Source of the DNA: Myxococcota bacterium
Lineage (GTDB): Bacteria; Myxococcota_A; UBA9160; SZUA-336
Assembly: GCA_035498015.1 (NCBI GenBank)
Contig: DATKAO010000093.1
Span: 1-50,031, forward strand
Length of the DNA: 50,031 nucleotides
Direction of reading: 5' to 3'
Position 1 is the stretch's first letter; each line of letters opens with the position of its first letter. The notes below the pieces were generated by a model. The model had not been told where the DNA came from and made no database searches. It saw nothing but the letters and a program-made list of their open reading frames with translations. The position numbers were made by a program, and so were the translations under genes. Positions 1 through 7,830 of the stretch are shown here, in pieces.

Positions 1-1
1 G

Positions 2-940
2 GTGATCGCGATCGGCAACCCGTACGGCCTCGAGGGCTCGGTGTCACTGGGCATCGTGTCTGCCAAGGGCCGCGACCTGCGCACCGAGCAGCTGCTCAAC
101 GACTTCATCCAGACCGACGCCATGATCGACCACGGCTCGTCGGGCGGCCCGCTGATCAACTTGAAGGGCGAGGTGATCGGCATCAACTCGCGCGGCCAGG
201 GCCGCGGCATCGGCTTCACCATCCCGATCGACACCGCCAAGCGTGTGGCCGGCGACCTGCTCGACCAGGGCCGGATCGCGCGCGGCTACCTGGGAGTCAC
301 TCTGCAGCCGCTGCCGCGCGACCTCGCCCGATACTGGGGCGAGCCCGGCGTGCACGGCGTGGTGGTGGGCTCGGTGGCGCACGACTCGCCGGCCGAGCAC
401 GCGGGGCTCCAGGTCGGCGACGTGATCACCAAGTTCGACGGCGAGACACTCCACGCCGAGAAGGAAGAGGACCTGGGCCAGTTCCAGCGCCTGGTCGCGC
501 AGCGCAGCGCGGGTCGCGCCGTGAACATCGAAATCGTGCGCGGCGGCGCGAGCAAGACGCTGCACGCCTCGCTCACCACGCAGCCCAAGTTCGTGCCCGA
601 CGAGCAGGAGACCCAGCACGGCTTCACCGTGGAGGAAGTCACCGAGTCGAGCTTCCGCGGCCAGCGTCTGCCGCAGCGCGAGGGCGTGCTCGTGTCGTAC
701 GTGGAGAGCGGATCCGAGGCCGACGAGGCGGGCATGGAGCGCGGCGACCTGATCGTGGAGCTCGAGAAGTCTCGGGTCGCCACGCTCGACGAGTTCCGCA
801 AGGCGCTGGGCGGTCTGCCCAGCGACAAGCCGTTCCTGGTGCGCGCGCTGCGCGGCGACGACACGCGCTTCCTGCTTCTGTCTCCGCGCGCCGTGACTCG
901 CGGCGACAAGTCGGCCGGCACCAGCCCGAGCGCGCGCTAG
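2..940 (+). CDS. HtrA/Deg-family serine protease, C-terminal part (5' end outside the window)
   Basis: This is a periplasmic trypsin-like protease of the S1C (HtrA/DegP) family that degrades misfolded envelope proteins. The window holds 312 residues: the end of the protease domain (IGNPYGL; the serine motif DHGSSGGPL with the catalytic Ser at about residue 47 of the visible part) and two C-terminal PDZ domains at about 95-190 and 205-300. The His and Asp of the triad lie before the window. The serine motif is unusual: the family norm is NPGNSGGPL, so Pro-Gly-Asn is replaced while Ser-Gly-Gly is kept. It is the first of three HtrA genes here, and its stop codon overlaps that of the convergent galactokinase gene. 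Family certain; true start unknown. Confidence 0.93.
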   Translation: MIAIGNPYGLEGSVSLGIVSAKGRDLRTEQLLNDFIQTDAMIDHGSSGGPLINLKGEVIGINSRGQGRGIGFTIPIDTAKRVAGDLLDQGRIARGYLGVTLQPLPRDLARYWGEPGVHGVVVGSVAHDSPAEHAGLQVGDVITKFDGETLHAEKEEDLGQFQRLVAQRSAGRAVNIEIVRGGASKTLHASLTTQPKFVPDEQETQHGFTVEEVTESSFRGQRLPQREGVLVSYVESGSEADEAGMERGDLIVELEKSRVATLDEFRKALGGLPSDKPFLVRALRGDDTRFLLLSPRAVTRGDKSAGTSPSAR

Positions 941-2061
941 GCGCTTGAGAGCTCGGCCGGCGTGCCGGGCATCGCGCGCCAGTGTCTCGGCGTGCGGCCG
1001 AAGCGCGCGCGGAAGCGCCCGCCCAGCGCCTGCGCGAAGGCGTCCGCGTGCGCCGCGTCGACCCAGTGCAGGGTGCAGCCGCCGAAGCCCGCGCCGGTCA
1101 TGCGCGCGCCGGCACAGCCCAGGAGTGCGCGCGAGTCGGCCACCAGCGCGTCGGCCTCGGGGCAGCTCACCTGGTAGTCGTCGCGCAGGCTTTCGTGCGA
1201 GGCGAACAGGCATTCGCCCGCCGCTGCGAGGTCGCCGCGCGCGACGGCCTCGGCGAACTCCGCGACGCGCCGGTTCTCGCTCACGACGTGGCGCGCGCGG
1301 CGCAGGGCCACCGGGTCGAGCGCGCCGGCCAGCCGGGGCAGCTCGGCGGCTGCCAGCTGCGAGAGCGAGGCCAGCGGCCGGGCCAGCGCCGCCTGAGCGC
1401 CCGCCAGCGCGCGCGCGCACTCGGCGCGGCGCTCGGCATACTTGCCGGCGCGCAGGCTGCGCTCCACGCCCGTGTCGAAGATCAGGATCGCGTGTGAGTC
1501 GGGAAGCTCCACGGCGCGCGTCTCCAGCGTGGCGCAGTCGAGCCAGAGCGCGCTGTCGCGCCGGCCGCACAGCACCGCGTAGTGGTCCATCAGCCCGCAC
1601 GGGACGCCCGCGAACTCGCTCTCGGCGCGCTGGCACAGGCGGGCGAGCTCCGGCCGCTCTTCGGGCGCCACGTGGCGTCCTGCCGCAGCCAGGAGCGCCA
1701 GGGCGCTGGCCGCGAGCAGCGCCGCCGAGCTCGAGAGACCCGCGCCCTGCGGCAAGTCACTCTCCACGTGCAACTCGAATCCACTCTCCGGCAGCCAGCC
1801 GGCAGCCGCGAGCGCACGCGCCATGCCGCGCGGATAGTCGAGCCAGTCACTGGCGGGCGGCGCGTCGAGCTCGGCCGCCGCGTCCGGGCGCTCGCGCGAG
1901 CGCCCGGTCACCCGCCGGTCGTCGCGCAGCGCCACGCGCACGCGCGTGTCCAGGTCGATCGGCGCCGGCAGCACCAGGCCCCCGTTGTAGTCCGTGTGCT
2001 CGCCGATCCAGTTGACCCGCCCGGGGGCGCGCGCCCGCGTCTCGCCGCTCTTTCTCGCCAT
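937..2061 (-). CDS. galK: Galactokinase
   Basis: A GHMP-family kinase of 374 residues that phosphorylates galactose at C1 with ATP in the cytoplasm, the entry step of the Leloir pathway. The galactokinase signature [12 protein letters not shown] lies at residues 14-25, the ATP loop [11 protein letters not shown] at about 104-113, the probable catalytic Asp in GLMDH at 159, and motif 3 (MTGAGFGG) in the C-terminal third. Length matches the family. The ATG at 2061 is chosen because the signature sits at the usual distance from the N-terminus; a longer reading upstream would run through the next gene. No galT or galE is nearby, and the gene sits antiparallel between HtrA genes, so its context does not explain it. 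Confidence 0.93.
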   Translation of the reverse strand: MARKSGETRARAPGRVNWIGEHTDYNGGLVLPAPIDLDTRVRVALRDDRRVTGRSRERPDAAAELDAPPASDWLDYPRGMARALAAAGWLPESGFELHVESDLPQGAGLSSSAALLAASALALLAAAGRHVAPEERPELARLCQRAESEFAGVPCGLMDHYAVLCGRRDSALWLDCATLETRAVELPDSHAILIFDTGVERSLRAGKYAERRAECARALAGAQAALARPLASLSQLAAAELPRLAGALDPVALRRARHVVSENRRVAEFAEAVARGDLAAAGECLFASHESLRDDYQVSCPEADALVADSRALLGCAGARMTGAGFGGCTLHWVDAAHADAFAQALGGRFRARFGRTPRHWRAMPGTPAELSSA

Positions 2062-2088
2062 TGCCAAATGCCCTAGCGTGCAGCCCCC

Positions 2089-3453
2089 ATGCGCCCGTCC
2101 CTGCTCGTTTTCGCGGCCTGCGCTGCGGCCTTCTGGCCCGCACTTGCCGCCCGCGCCGACCGCGAGTCGCGGCGCACGCCGGTGGTCGCCGCGGTCGAGA
2201 GCGCCACGCCCGCCACCGTGAATATCACCTCCACCCAGGTTGTCGTAGACCAGGCGAATCCGTTCCTGCGCGGCGACCCCATGTTCGACGAGTTCTTCCG
2301 CCGCTTCATGAACCCGCGCGCGAGCACCGCGCAGAGCCTGGGAACGGGCGTGATCATCACCAAGGATGGCTTCGTACTCACCAACGAACACGTGCTCGCA
2401 GGCGCTACACAGATCCGCGTCACGCTGTCCGATGGCCGGCAATTCGACGCGGAGCTGGTGGGCGGAGACCCCGCGTCCGACCTCGCAGTGGTGCGCATCA
2501 AGACACAGGATCCCCTGCCCACGCCGAAGCTCGGCGACTCCGACGACCTCATGATCGGCGAGAGCGTGATCGCGATCGGCAACCCCTTCGGCCTGAACAG
2601 CACCGTCACCACCGGCGTGCTGTCTGCCACCAATCGCTCGATCCGGGGCGACGGCCGCGAGTACCACGGCTTCCTGCAGACCGATGCCAGCATCAACCCC
2701 GGTAACTCGGGTGGTCCGCTGCTCAACATGGACGGCGAAGTGATCGGCATCAACACCGCGATCCTCGGCAACGCGCAGGGCATCGGCTTCGCGATCCCGA
2801 TCAACCGCGCGCGCCGGATCGTGAACGACCTGATCGCCCACGGCGAGGTGCAGGCGACCTGGTTCGGCATCTGGCTGCAGGAGCTGACTCCCGCGCTGCG
2901 CGACGCCATGGGCTCGGACCAGGCCACGGGCGTGCTGGTCTCGAACGTCTTCGAGGGAACCCCCGCGGCGTCGGCCGGGATCCAGCGCGGTGACATCGTG
3001 ACCGACCTCGACCGGTCGCCCGTGCACTCGCGCCGCGAGTTCTACGAGATCTCGCGCAGCATCACGGTCGGCGACCGCGCGCGCGTGTCGCTCGACCGCA
3101 GCGGTCACAAGCTCGCGCTCGAGCTCGAGGCCGCGCCCTTCCCCGAGGCCCGCGCCGACGAGCTCGCGCAGGTGCTGCTCGGGCTCGACCTGGCCGAGCG
3201 CACGCCCGCGCTGGCCAAGCAGTACAAGCTCCAGTCCGACCATGGCCTGGTGGTGCAGCGCGTCGTGCCGCACAGCGCCGCCGAGGAGCGCGGCCTGCGC
3301 CCCGGCGACCTCGTGCTCAAGCTGGGGCAGGATCGCATCGATGACCGGAGCGCCCTGCGCAAGGCGATCCCCAGGATTCTCGGCCAGGACGGGGTCGTGG
3401 TCGTGGTTCAGCGCGGCCGTGGAATCGGCAGCGTGATGCTCGAGCTCTGGTGA
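2089..3453 (+). CDS. HtrA/Deg-family periplasmic serine protease
   Basis: A complete 454-residue S1C protease. A signal peptide (about residues 1-23, ending ALAARA) is followed by the protease domain with catalytic His101 (TNEHV), Asp131 (SDLAV) and Ser207 (NPGNSGGPL), then two PDZ domains (about 255-350 and 360-450). It should act in the periplasm on unfolded proteins. The start ATG lies only 27 bases from the divergent galK start, so the two promoters must overlap or lie inside the coding regions. The next HtrA gene follows after 34 bases on the same strand, so the pair is probably co-transcribed. It is shorter than DegP and closer to DegQ/MucD in layout. Confidence 0.95.
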   Translation: MRPSLLVFAACAAAFWPALAARADRESRRTPVVAAVESATPATVNITSTQVVVDQANPFLRGDPMFDEFFRRFMNPRASTAQSLGTGVIITKDGFVLTNEHVLAGATQIRVTLSDGRQFDAELVGGDPASDLAVVRIKTQDPLPTPKLGDSDDLMIGESVIAIGNPFGLNSTVTTGVLSATNRSIRGDGREYHGFLQTDASINPGNSGGPLLNMDGEVIGINTAILGNAQGIGFAIPINRARRIVNDLIAHGEVQATWFGIWLQELTPALRDAMGSDQATGVLVSNVFEGTPAASAGIQRGDIVTDLDRSPVHSRREFYEISRSITVGDRARVSLDRSGHKLALELEAAPFPEARADELAQVLLGLDLAERTPALAKQYKLQSDHGLVVQRVVPHSAAEERGLRPGDLVLKLGQDRIDDRSALRKAIPRILGQDGVVVVVQRGRGIGSVMLELW

Positions 3454-3487
3454 GCGTCGAATCGGCAGAGCCAAGGAGATAGAAGAC

Positions 3488-4942
3488 ATGTCGAAGGCCT
3501 CTCGTCATCTCGTTTCGCTGTGCAGCGCACTCTTGCTGCTGGCCGGCATCGCCGCGCCGCTGCAGCGCGCGTCCGCCGAGGTCCCGAAGCCGTTCTGGAC
3601 CGAAGGCGAGCCCGGAGATGCGTCCGGCCGGCCCGACTCGTTCGCCGACCTGGCCGAGAAAGTGTCTCCCGCGGTCGTGAACATCAAAGTCGAGCGCAAG
3701 CAGAGCATGAAGGGCGGCCCCGAGGAGCTGTTCGAGGAGTTCTTCGGCCAGCAGCGCAAGCCCGGCGAGAAGCCGCACACGCCGCACCAGTTCCGCGTGC
3801 CCTCGACCGGGTCGGGCTTCGTCGTGTCTTCGGACGGCCTGATCGTGACCAACAATCACGTGGTCGAGAGCGCCGACAAAGTCGTCGCGGTGTTCGAGGA
3901 CGGCACCGAGCGCGACGCGAAGATCATCGGCCGCGACCCCAAGACCGACCTCGCGCTGATCAAGGTCTCGGCCGACAAGCCGCTCGCCACCGTGCCGCTC
4001 GGTGACTCCGAGCACCTGCGCGTGGGCAGCTGGGTCATGGCCATCGGCAACCCGTTCGGCCTCGACCACACGGTGACCGTGGGCATCCTGTCCGCGAAGG
4101 GCCGCTCGAACTTCGGCGGCGAGCAGATCGCCGGCCCCTACGACGACTTCCTGCAGACCGACGCCAGCATCAACCCCGGCAACTCCGGCGGTCCGCTCTG
4201 CGACATGAAGGGCCGCGTGATCGGCATCAATACCGCGATCGCCGCCAACGGCCAGGGCATCGGCTTCGCCATTCCGATCAACATGGCCAAGCAGCTCCTG
4301 CCGCAGCTGCTCGAGCACGGCTCGGTCACCCGCGGCTGGCTCGGCGTGCAGATCCAGCGAGTCACTCCGGCGCTCGCCAAGACCTTCAAGATCTCCGACT
4401 CGCACGGCGCCCTGGTCGGCCAGGTCTTCGACGACAGCCCGGCTTCGAAGGCCAAGCTCGAGCGCGGCGACGTGATCACGAAGTTCGACGGCCGCGACAT
4501 CAAGGACTACGACGACCTGCCGCGCATCGTGGCGAGCACCCCGCCCGGCAGCGCGGTCGACGTGGTGATCCTGCGCGACGGCAAGGAGAAGAAGCTGAAG
4601 GCGACGCTCGAGAAGATGAAGGAAGAGGAGGTGCAGCCCGCCTCCGACGAGCAGACCGACAGTGACTGGGGCTTCGAGGTCTCTCCGATGAGCGACGAGA
4701 TCGCGAGCCAGCTCGGCCTCTCCTCCAACACCAAGGGCGTGGTCGTCGCCTCCGTCGACCCCGAGTCCGCCGCCGCCCGCGCCGGCCTGCGCCGGGGCGA
4801 CGTCATCCTGGAAGCCAACCGGGTCGAGATCGCCAACCCCAAGCAGCTGAAGGACGCCCTGGGCAAGAACAACGACTCCGCAGTCCTCCTGGTCCAGCGC
4901 GGCGATGGAACGCTGTATCTCGCGATCGAGAAAGATTCCTAA
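3488..4942 (+). CDS. Do/DegQ-type periplasmic serine protease
   Basis: A 484-residue HtrA protease with a signal peptide (about 1-30), catalytic His124 (TNNHV), Asp154 (TDLAL) and Ser233 (NPGNSGGPL), and two PDZ domains (about 285-375 and 395-480). A Lys/Glu-rich stretch (about 370-385) links the PDZ domains. The start is supported by a good ribosome site, AAGGAG at 3473-3478, nine bases before the ATG. It is the third HtrA gene of the cluster and follows the second by 34 bases. It has the most canonical sequence of the three and is the likely main DegP/MucD-like protease; the others may be regulatory or have narrower substrates. Confidence 0.96.
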   Translation: MSKASRHLVSLCSALLLLAGIAAPLQRASAEVPKPFWTEGEPGDASGRPDSFADLAEKVSPAVVNIKVERKQSMKGGPEELFEEFFGQQRKPGEKPHTPHQFRVPSTGSGFVVSSDGLIVTNNHVVESADKVVAVFEDGTERDAKIIGRDPKTDLALIKVSADKPLATVPLGDSEHLRVGSWVMAIGNPFGLDHTVTVGILSAKGRSNFGGEQIAGPYDDFLQTDASINPGNSGGPLCDMKGRVIGINTAIAANGQGIGFAIPINMAKQLLPQLLEHGSVTRGWLGVQIQRVTPALAKTFKISDSHGALVGQVFDDSPASKAKLERGDVITKFDGRDIKDYDDLPRIVASTPPGSAVDVVILRDGKEKKLKATLEKMKEEEVQPASDEQTDSDWGFEVSPMSDEIASQLGLSSNTKGVVVASVDPESAAARAGLRRGDVILEANRVEIANPKQLKDALGKNNDSAVLLVQRGDGTLYLAIEKDS

Positions 4943-4966
4943 GAGCATCTCTGCGCGCCGCGCTCC

Positions 4967-5029
4967 GGGCTAAAACCCTCGGTCGCTGCTTCGGGAGTAC
5001 CCTGCAGACGCTCCCTCCGGGTTTTGCCC
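4967..5029. repeat. Interrupted inverted repeat downstream of the HtrA genes
   Basis: GGGC-T-AAAACCC (4967-4978) pairs with GGGTTTT-GCCC (5019-5029), with one bulged T. An inner GGGAG (4993-4997) pairs with CTCCC (5011-5015). The position, 25 bases after the protease stop codon, suits transcript-end processing or a weak terminator, but there is no T-run after the stem. Confidence 0.4.
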
Positions 5030-5253
5030 CGGCCGCGCGCGCGAATGACACCCAGCCGGCACACAAACAAAATAGAGTCCGCGTCGACGACCGATCCGAC
5101 TCCGACTCATCGTCCGCGCAGGCAGATCGATCCGCCGCGAGCCCGATGCGGCGCGAGCCTGCAAAGTGATCGAACGCGGACCGGGAACGCGCGCCGGCCC
5201 AATCGTCGACGCGTTCTCACCTAAAGGGGGAATACGAACCAGCTCGTCCGCGA

Positions 5254-5343
5254 GCGGGGCCGGGCATCTGCCCCGACGAGTGGGTTTCGCAGGAGTCTTC
5301 GACGAGAAGGGACCCGCGAGGAGGGGCTGATGCCTGGCCCCGC
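5254..5343. ncRNA. Candidate structured RNA: 90-base rod-like hairpin
   Basis: The two ends pair over 15 base pairs (5254-5268 with 5329-5343, one of them G-T). After a single T/T mismatch, five more pairs follow (5270-5274 with 5323-5327). A 5x5 internal loop separates this from a 6-pair stem (5280-5285 with 5312-5317) and an apical CTTC/GAAG hairpin (5297-5309). A GCTCG-TCCG-CGAGC mini-hairpin (5242-5255) lies just before it and could compete with the outermost pairs. It does not match SRP RNA, RNase P, tmRNA or a riboswitch I know. The strand is unknown: it could be a small RNA on either strand or a 3' structure of the enoyl-CoA hydratase transcript. Confidence 0.4.
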
Positions 5344-5370
5344 GAAGCGCAACCGCGCGTCTGATCTCGA

Positions 5371-6183
5371 TCAGTCTCCGCTGTACTTCGGTGGCCGCTT
5401 CTCTAGAAACGCCCGAACGCCTTCGCGGAAGTCACCGCTCTGCGAGGCCAGGATCTGGTTCCGGTCCTCCATGGCGATCGCAGCTTCGAGTGTAGGCGCG
5501 TCGATCGACCAGTTGAGACAGTCCTTCGTGAGTCGCACGCCGACCGGGGAGTTGCGCAGGATGTCGGCCGCCATCGCCCGGCCGGCCTTCTCGAGCTCCG
5601 CGTCCGGCACCACGCGCGACACCAGGCCCGTCGCCAGCGCGCGCGGCGCTTCGATGAAGCCGCCCGTCAGCAGCAGCTCCGCCGCCACCGACGAGCCCAC
5701 GATGCGCGGCAGGAAGTACGAAGCGCCGATGTCGCAGGCGCCCAGGCCGATGCGGATGAAGGCCGCGTTCATGCGCGCCGACTCACCCGCGATGCGGATG
5801 TCACTGGCCAGGGCGAGCGCGAAGCCGCCGCCCGAGGCCGGACCGTGCACCAGCGCGATGAACGGCTGCGCGACCCGGCGCATCTTGATCACGAGCTCCG
5901 CGATCCGGTGCTGCCCACGCAGGCTGGCCGAGACACTCGGGCGGAGGGTCGAGCTCGAGCCCGACTGCGCCTTCAGGTCCAGCCCGGCGCAGAAGCCGCG
6001 GCCGGCGCCGCGCAGGATCACCACGCGCGCCTCGGTGTCGTCGTGCAGCCGGTCGAGGAACTGGTGCAGCTCCTCGACGAGCTGCGGGCTCATCGCGTTC
6101 AGCACCTCGGGCCGGTTCAAGGTGCAGAGCACGAGGCCGCCCGCCTCGCGACTCACCAGCAGCGTCCGATACTCGTCGCCCAT
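5371..6183 (-). CDS. Enoyl-CoA hydratase/isomerase family protein (crotonase fold)
   Basis: A 270-residue crotonase-superfamily enzyme, normally acting on acyl-CoA thioesters in the cytoplasm. Oxyanion-hole motifs are visible: GRGFCAGLDL (61-70) and HGPASGGGFALA (113-124). Of the two catalytic glutamates of true enoyl-CoA hydratases, the second is kept (E169 in VAAELLLTGG), but the first position falls in FIRIGLGACD and is not Glu. The reaction may therefore be isomerisation or another crotonase reaction rather than standard hydration. It follows the ADHAP-synthase-like gene with a 9-base gap, so the two form one transcription unit. The exact substrate cannot be read from the sequence. Confidence 0.9.
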   Translation of the reverse strand: MGDEYRTLLVSREAGGLVLCTLNRPEVLNAMSPQLVEELHQFLDRLHDDTEARVVILRGAGRGFCAGLDLKAQSGSSSTLRPSVSASLRGQHRIAELVIKMRRVAQPFIALVHGPASGGGFALALASDIRIAGESARMNAAFIRIGLGACDIGASYFLPRIVGSSVAAELLLTGGFIEAPRALATGLVSRVVPDAELEKAGRAMAADILRNSPVGVRLTKDCLNWSIDAPTLEAAIAMEDRNQILASQSGDFREGVRAFLEKRPPKYSGD

Positions 6184-6192
6184 GATTCCCTC

Positions 6193-7794
6193 CTACGCGC
6201 GGTCGAACAACACCCCGGGGTTGAGCAGCCAGTGCGGGTCGAGCTCGCGCTTGGCGCCGCGCAGCGCGCGCGCGAACAGCTCCGGGCGCTCGCGGTCGTA
6301 GCCGTCGCGGTGGTCGCGGCCGACCGCGTGGTGGTGGGTGATGGTCGCGCCCTCCTCGCCGAGCACGCGGCTGGCGGTGGCCTTCACCTCGGCCCACTGC
6401 TCGAGCTCCGAGCCGCGCGTGGCCGGCGCGAGCAGCGAGAAATAGGGCGCCGGGCCGTCGGGATACACGTGCGTGAAGCGGCAGGTGATCGTGCCGGCGC
6501 CGTACACGCGGCGCAGCGCGCCGCCGACCTCGTCGATCACGCGCGCGTGCAGGCGCTCGAAGCGGTCCCAGGTGACTGCCGTCTCGAAGGTCTCGGCCAG
6601 AATGCCGATCGAGACCAGCGCGTCGCGCAGGTACGGCGCGCCGATGAACGAGCTGCGCCACGCGCCCGCGCTGCCCTCGCGAGTCACTGCGGAGTCGCTG
6701 CGCGTGCGCACGGCGTCCTCGGGCACCACGCCGCCGTGGTCGCGGCACAGCTCGGCCGCACGCCGCATCCAGGGCTCGAGGTCGTGGTCGTGCGACTCGA
6801 AGCCCAGCACCAGGATCGACTCCTTGCCCGAGCCGCCCGCCGAAGTCAGTGCCTCGCCCGGATCGAGCAGCCGGCAGTTCGCGGGCTCGAGCCCCGACTG
6901 CGAGAGCGCGCGCACCGCCGCCACGCCCGCCGCGAAGCTCTCGAAGCGCACGGCCGCGTTCGCGCGCCGCGTCGGCCGGTCCTGCAGGCGCATCCAGGCC
7001 TCGGTGATCACGCCCAGCGTCCCCTCCGAGCCGATGAACAGCCGGTCGGGCGCGGGGCCGGCGCCGGAGCCCGGCAGGCGGCGCGTCTCGAGCACGCCCT
7101 CGGGAGTCACCACGCGCACGGACTCGACGAAGTCGTCGATGTGCGTGTAGCGCGTGGCGAAGTGACCGCCGCTGCGCGTCGCGATCCAGCCGCCCAGCGA
7201 GCTGAACTCGAACGACTGCGGGAAGTGGCGCAAGGTGAGTCCGTGGGGCCGCAGCTGGTCCTCGAGCGCGGGGCCGAGCACGCCGGCCTCGATGCGCGCC
7301 GCGCGCGATGCGCGGTCGATCTCGCGCACCGCGGCCATGCGCGAGAGATCGAGAGTCACCACGCCGCGGTAGTCACCGTCGACCGCGGTCTCCACGCCGC
7401 CCACCACGCTGGAGCCGCCGCCGAAGGGAATCAGCGCCGCGCCGACCCGGCCGCAGTGCTCGAGCACCGCGATCACGTCGGCCTCGTTTCTCGGGAACGC
7501 CACCCAGTCGGGCGGGTGTGCGAAGTCGCGCCGCTGCGCGCGCACCGCATCGCGGTAGCTCCGGCCGTAGGTGTGACGCGCGCGCTCGTGCGGGTCCGCG
7601 CTCGCGATCGGAGCCAGCGCCGCGGGCGCGTGGGTGCGCGGCGCGGGCAGCGCGATCTCCTCGATGCGCGGCAACGGCGCGGGCGCGAGCGGACGCGCGA
7701 AGCGCTCGCCCAGCGACTTCGCCAGACGCTCGCGGGCGGCGTCGTCCGGCCCCGCGCCCTCGTACCCCCAGCCCCAGAAGCTCAGCCGCTTCAC
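6193..7794 (-). CDS. FAD-linked oxidase resembling alkyldihydroxyacetonephosphate synthase
   Basis: A 533-residue protein of the vanillyl-alcohol-oxidase/AGPS flavoprotein family. The FAD-binding loop PFGGGSSVVGG is at 123-133, HFPQSFEFSSLGGW follows in the middle, and the C-terminal histidine triplet (HHH, 487-489), typical of alkyl-DHAP synthase, is present. AGPS swaps an acyl for an alkyl chain on DHAP to start ether-lipid synthesis; bacterial homologues occur in myxobacteria. It starts with GTG at 7794; CATAAT lies six bases upstream, suggesting a leaderless message. It diverges from a PlsC-type acyltransferase gene, which fits a lipid role. A D-lactate/glycolate-oxidase-like activity is the alternative. 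Confidence 0.82.
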   Translation of the reverse strand: MKRLSFWGWGYEGAGPDDAARERLAKSLGERFARPLAPAPLPRIEEIALPAPRTHAPAALAPIASADPHERARHTYGRSYRDAVRAQRRDFAHPPDWVAFPRNEADVIAVLEHCGRVGAALIPFGGGSSVVGGVETAVDGDYRGVVTLDLSRMAAVREIDRASRAARIEAGVLGPALEDQLRPHGLTLRHFPQSFEFSSLGGWIATRSGGHFATRYTHIDDFVESVRVVTPEGVLETRRLPGSGAGPAPDRLFIGSEGTLGVITEAWMRLQDRPTRRANAAVRFESFAAGVAAVRALSQSGLEPANCRLLDPGEALTSAGGSGKESILVLGFESHDHDLEPWMRRAAELCRDHGGVVPEDAVRTRSDSAVTREGSAGAWRSSFIGAPYLRDALVSIGILAETFETAVTWDRFERLHARVIDEVGGALRRVYGAGTITCRFTHVYPDGPAPYFSLLAPATRGSELEQWAEVKATASRVLGEEGATITHHHAVGRDHRDGYDRERPELFARALRGAKRELDPHWLLNPGVLFDRA

Positions 7795-7800
7795 CGGCGC

Positions 7801-7806
7801 ATTATG
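7801..7806 (-). promoter_or_regulatory. -10-like box (CATAAT) six bases before the GTG start at 7794
   Basis: On the - strand CATAAT is followed by six bases and then the GTG start. The spacing would put transcription start at or next to the start codon. No clear -35 box is seen. Confidence 0.35.
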
Positions 7807-7816
7807 GCCGACTCGC

Positions 7817-7822
7817 TAGTCT
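7817..7822 (+). promoter_or_regulatory. -10-like box (TAGTCT) eight bases before the ATG at 7831
   Basis: TAGTCT lies eight bases before the second possible ATG of the acyltransferase gene and favours that start (7831) over the ATG at 7804, which would lie upstream of the box. Confidence 0.25.
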
Positions 7823-7830
7823 CTTCGCCG

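Larger units (their letters stand above)
4943..5370. other. Gene-free stretch of 428 bases with two inverted repeats
   Basis: No reading frame here looks like a gene. The stretch holds two secondary-structure signals, listed separately: an interrupted repeat at 4967-5029 soon after the HtrA stop codon, and a long rod-like inverted repeat at 5254-5343. Between them lies a patch that is AT-rich for this genome (about 5061-5078). I see no convincing -35/-10 pair in it. Confidence 0.6.

Noticed and set aside
44-1636. A 530-codon open frame on the - strand across the first HtrA and galK genes
   Set aside because: It is an Arg/Ala-rich antisense reading of two well-recognised genes. In very GC-rich DNA such long empty frames are expected. 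The same holds for the long frames at 10708-12207, 23981-26110, 21351-22937 and 38798-41470.
4967-5029. Intrinsic terminator after the HtrA genes
   Set aside because: The stem is interrupted and has no T-run after it, so it is recorded only as an inverted repeat.
5024-5224. A 66-codon open frame in the gene-free stretch
   Set aside because: Low-complexity Arg/Pro/Thr composition, no ribosome site and no recognisable motif.
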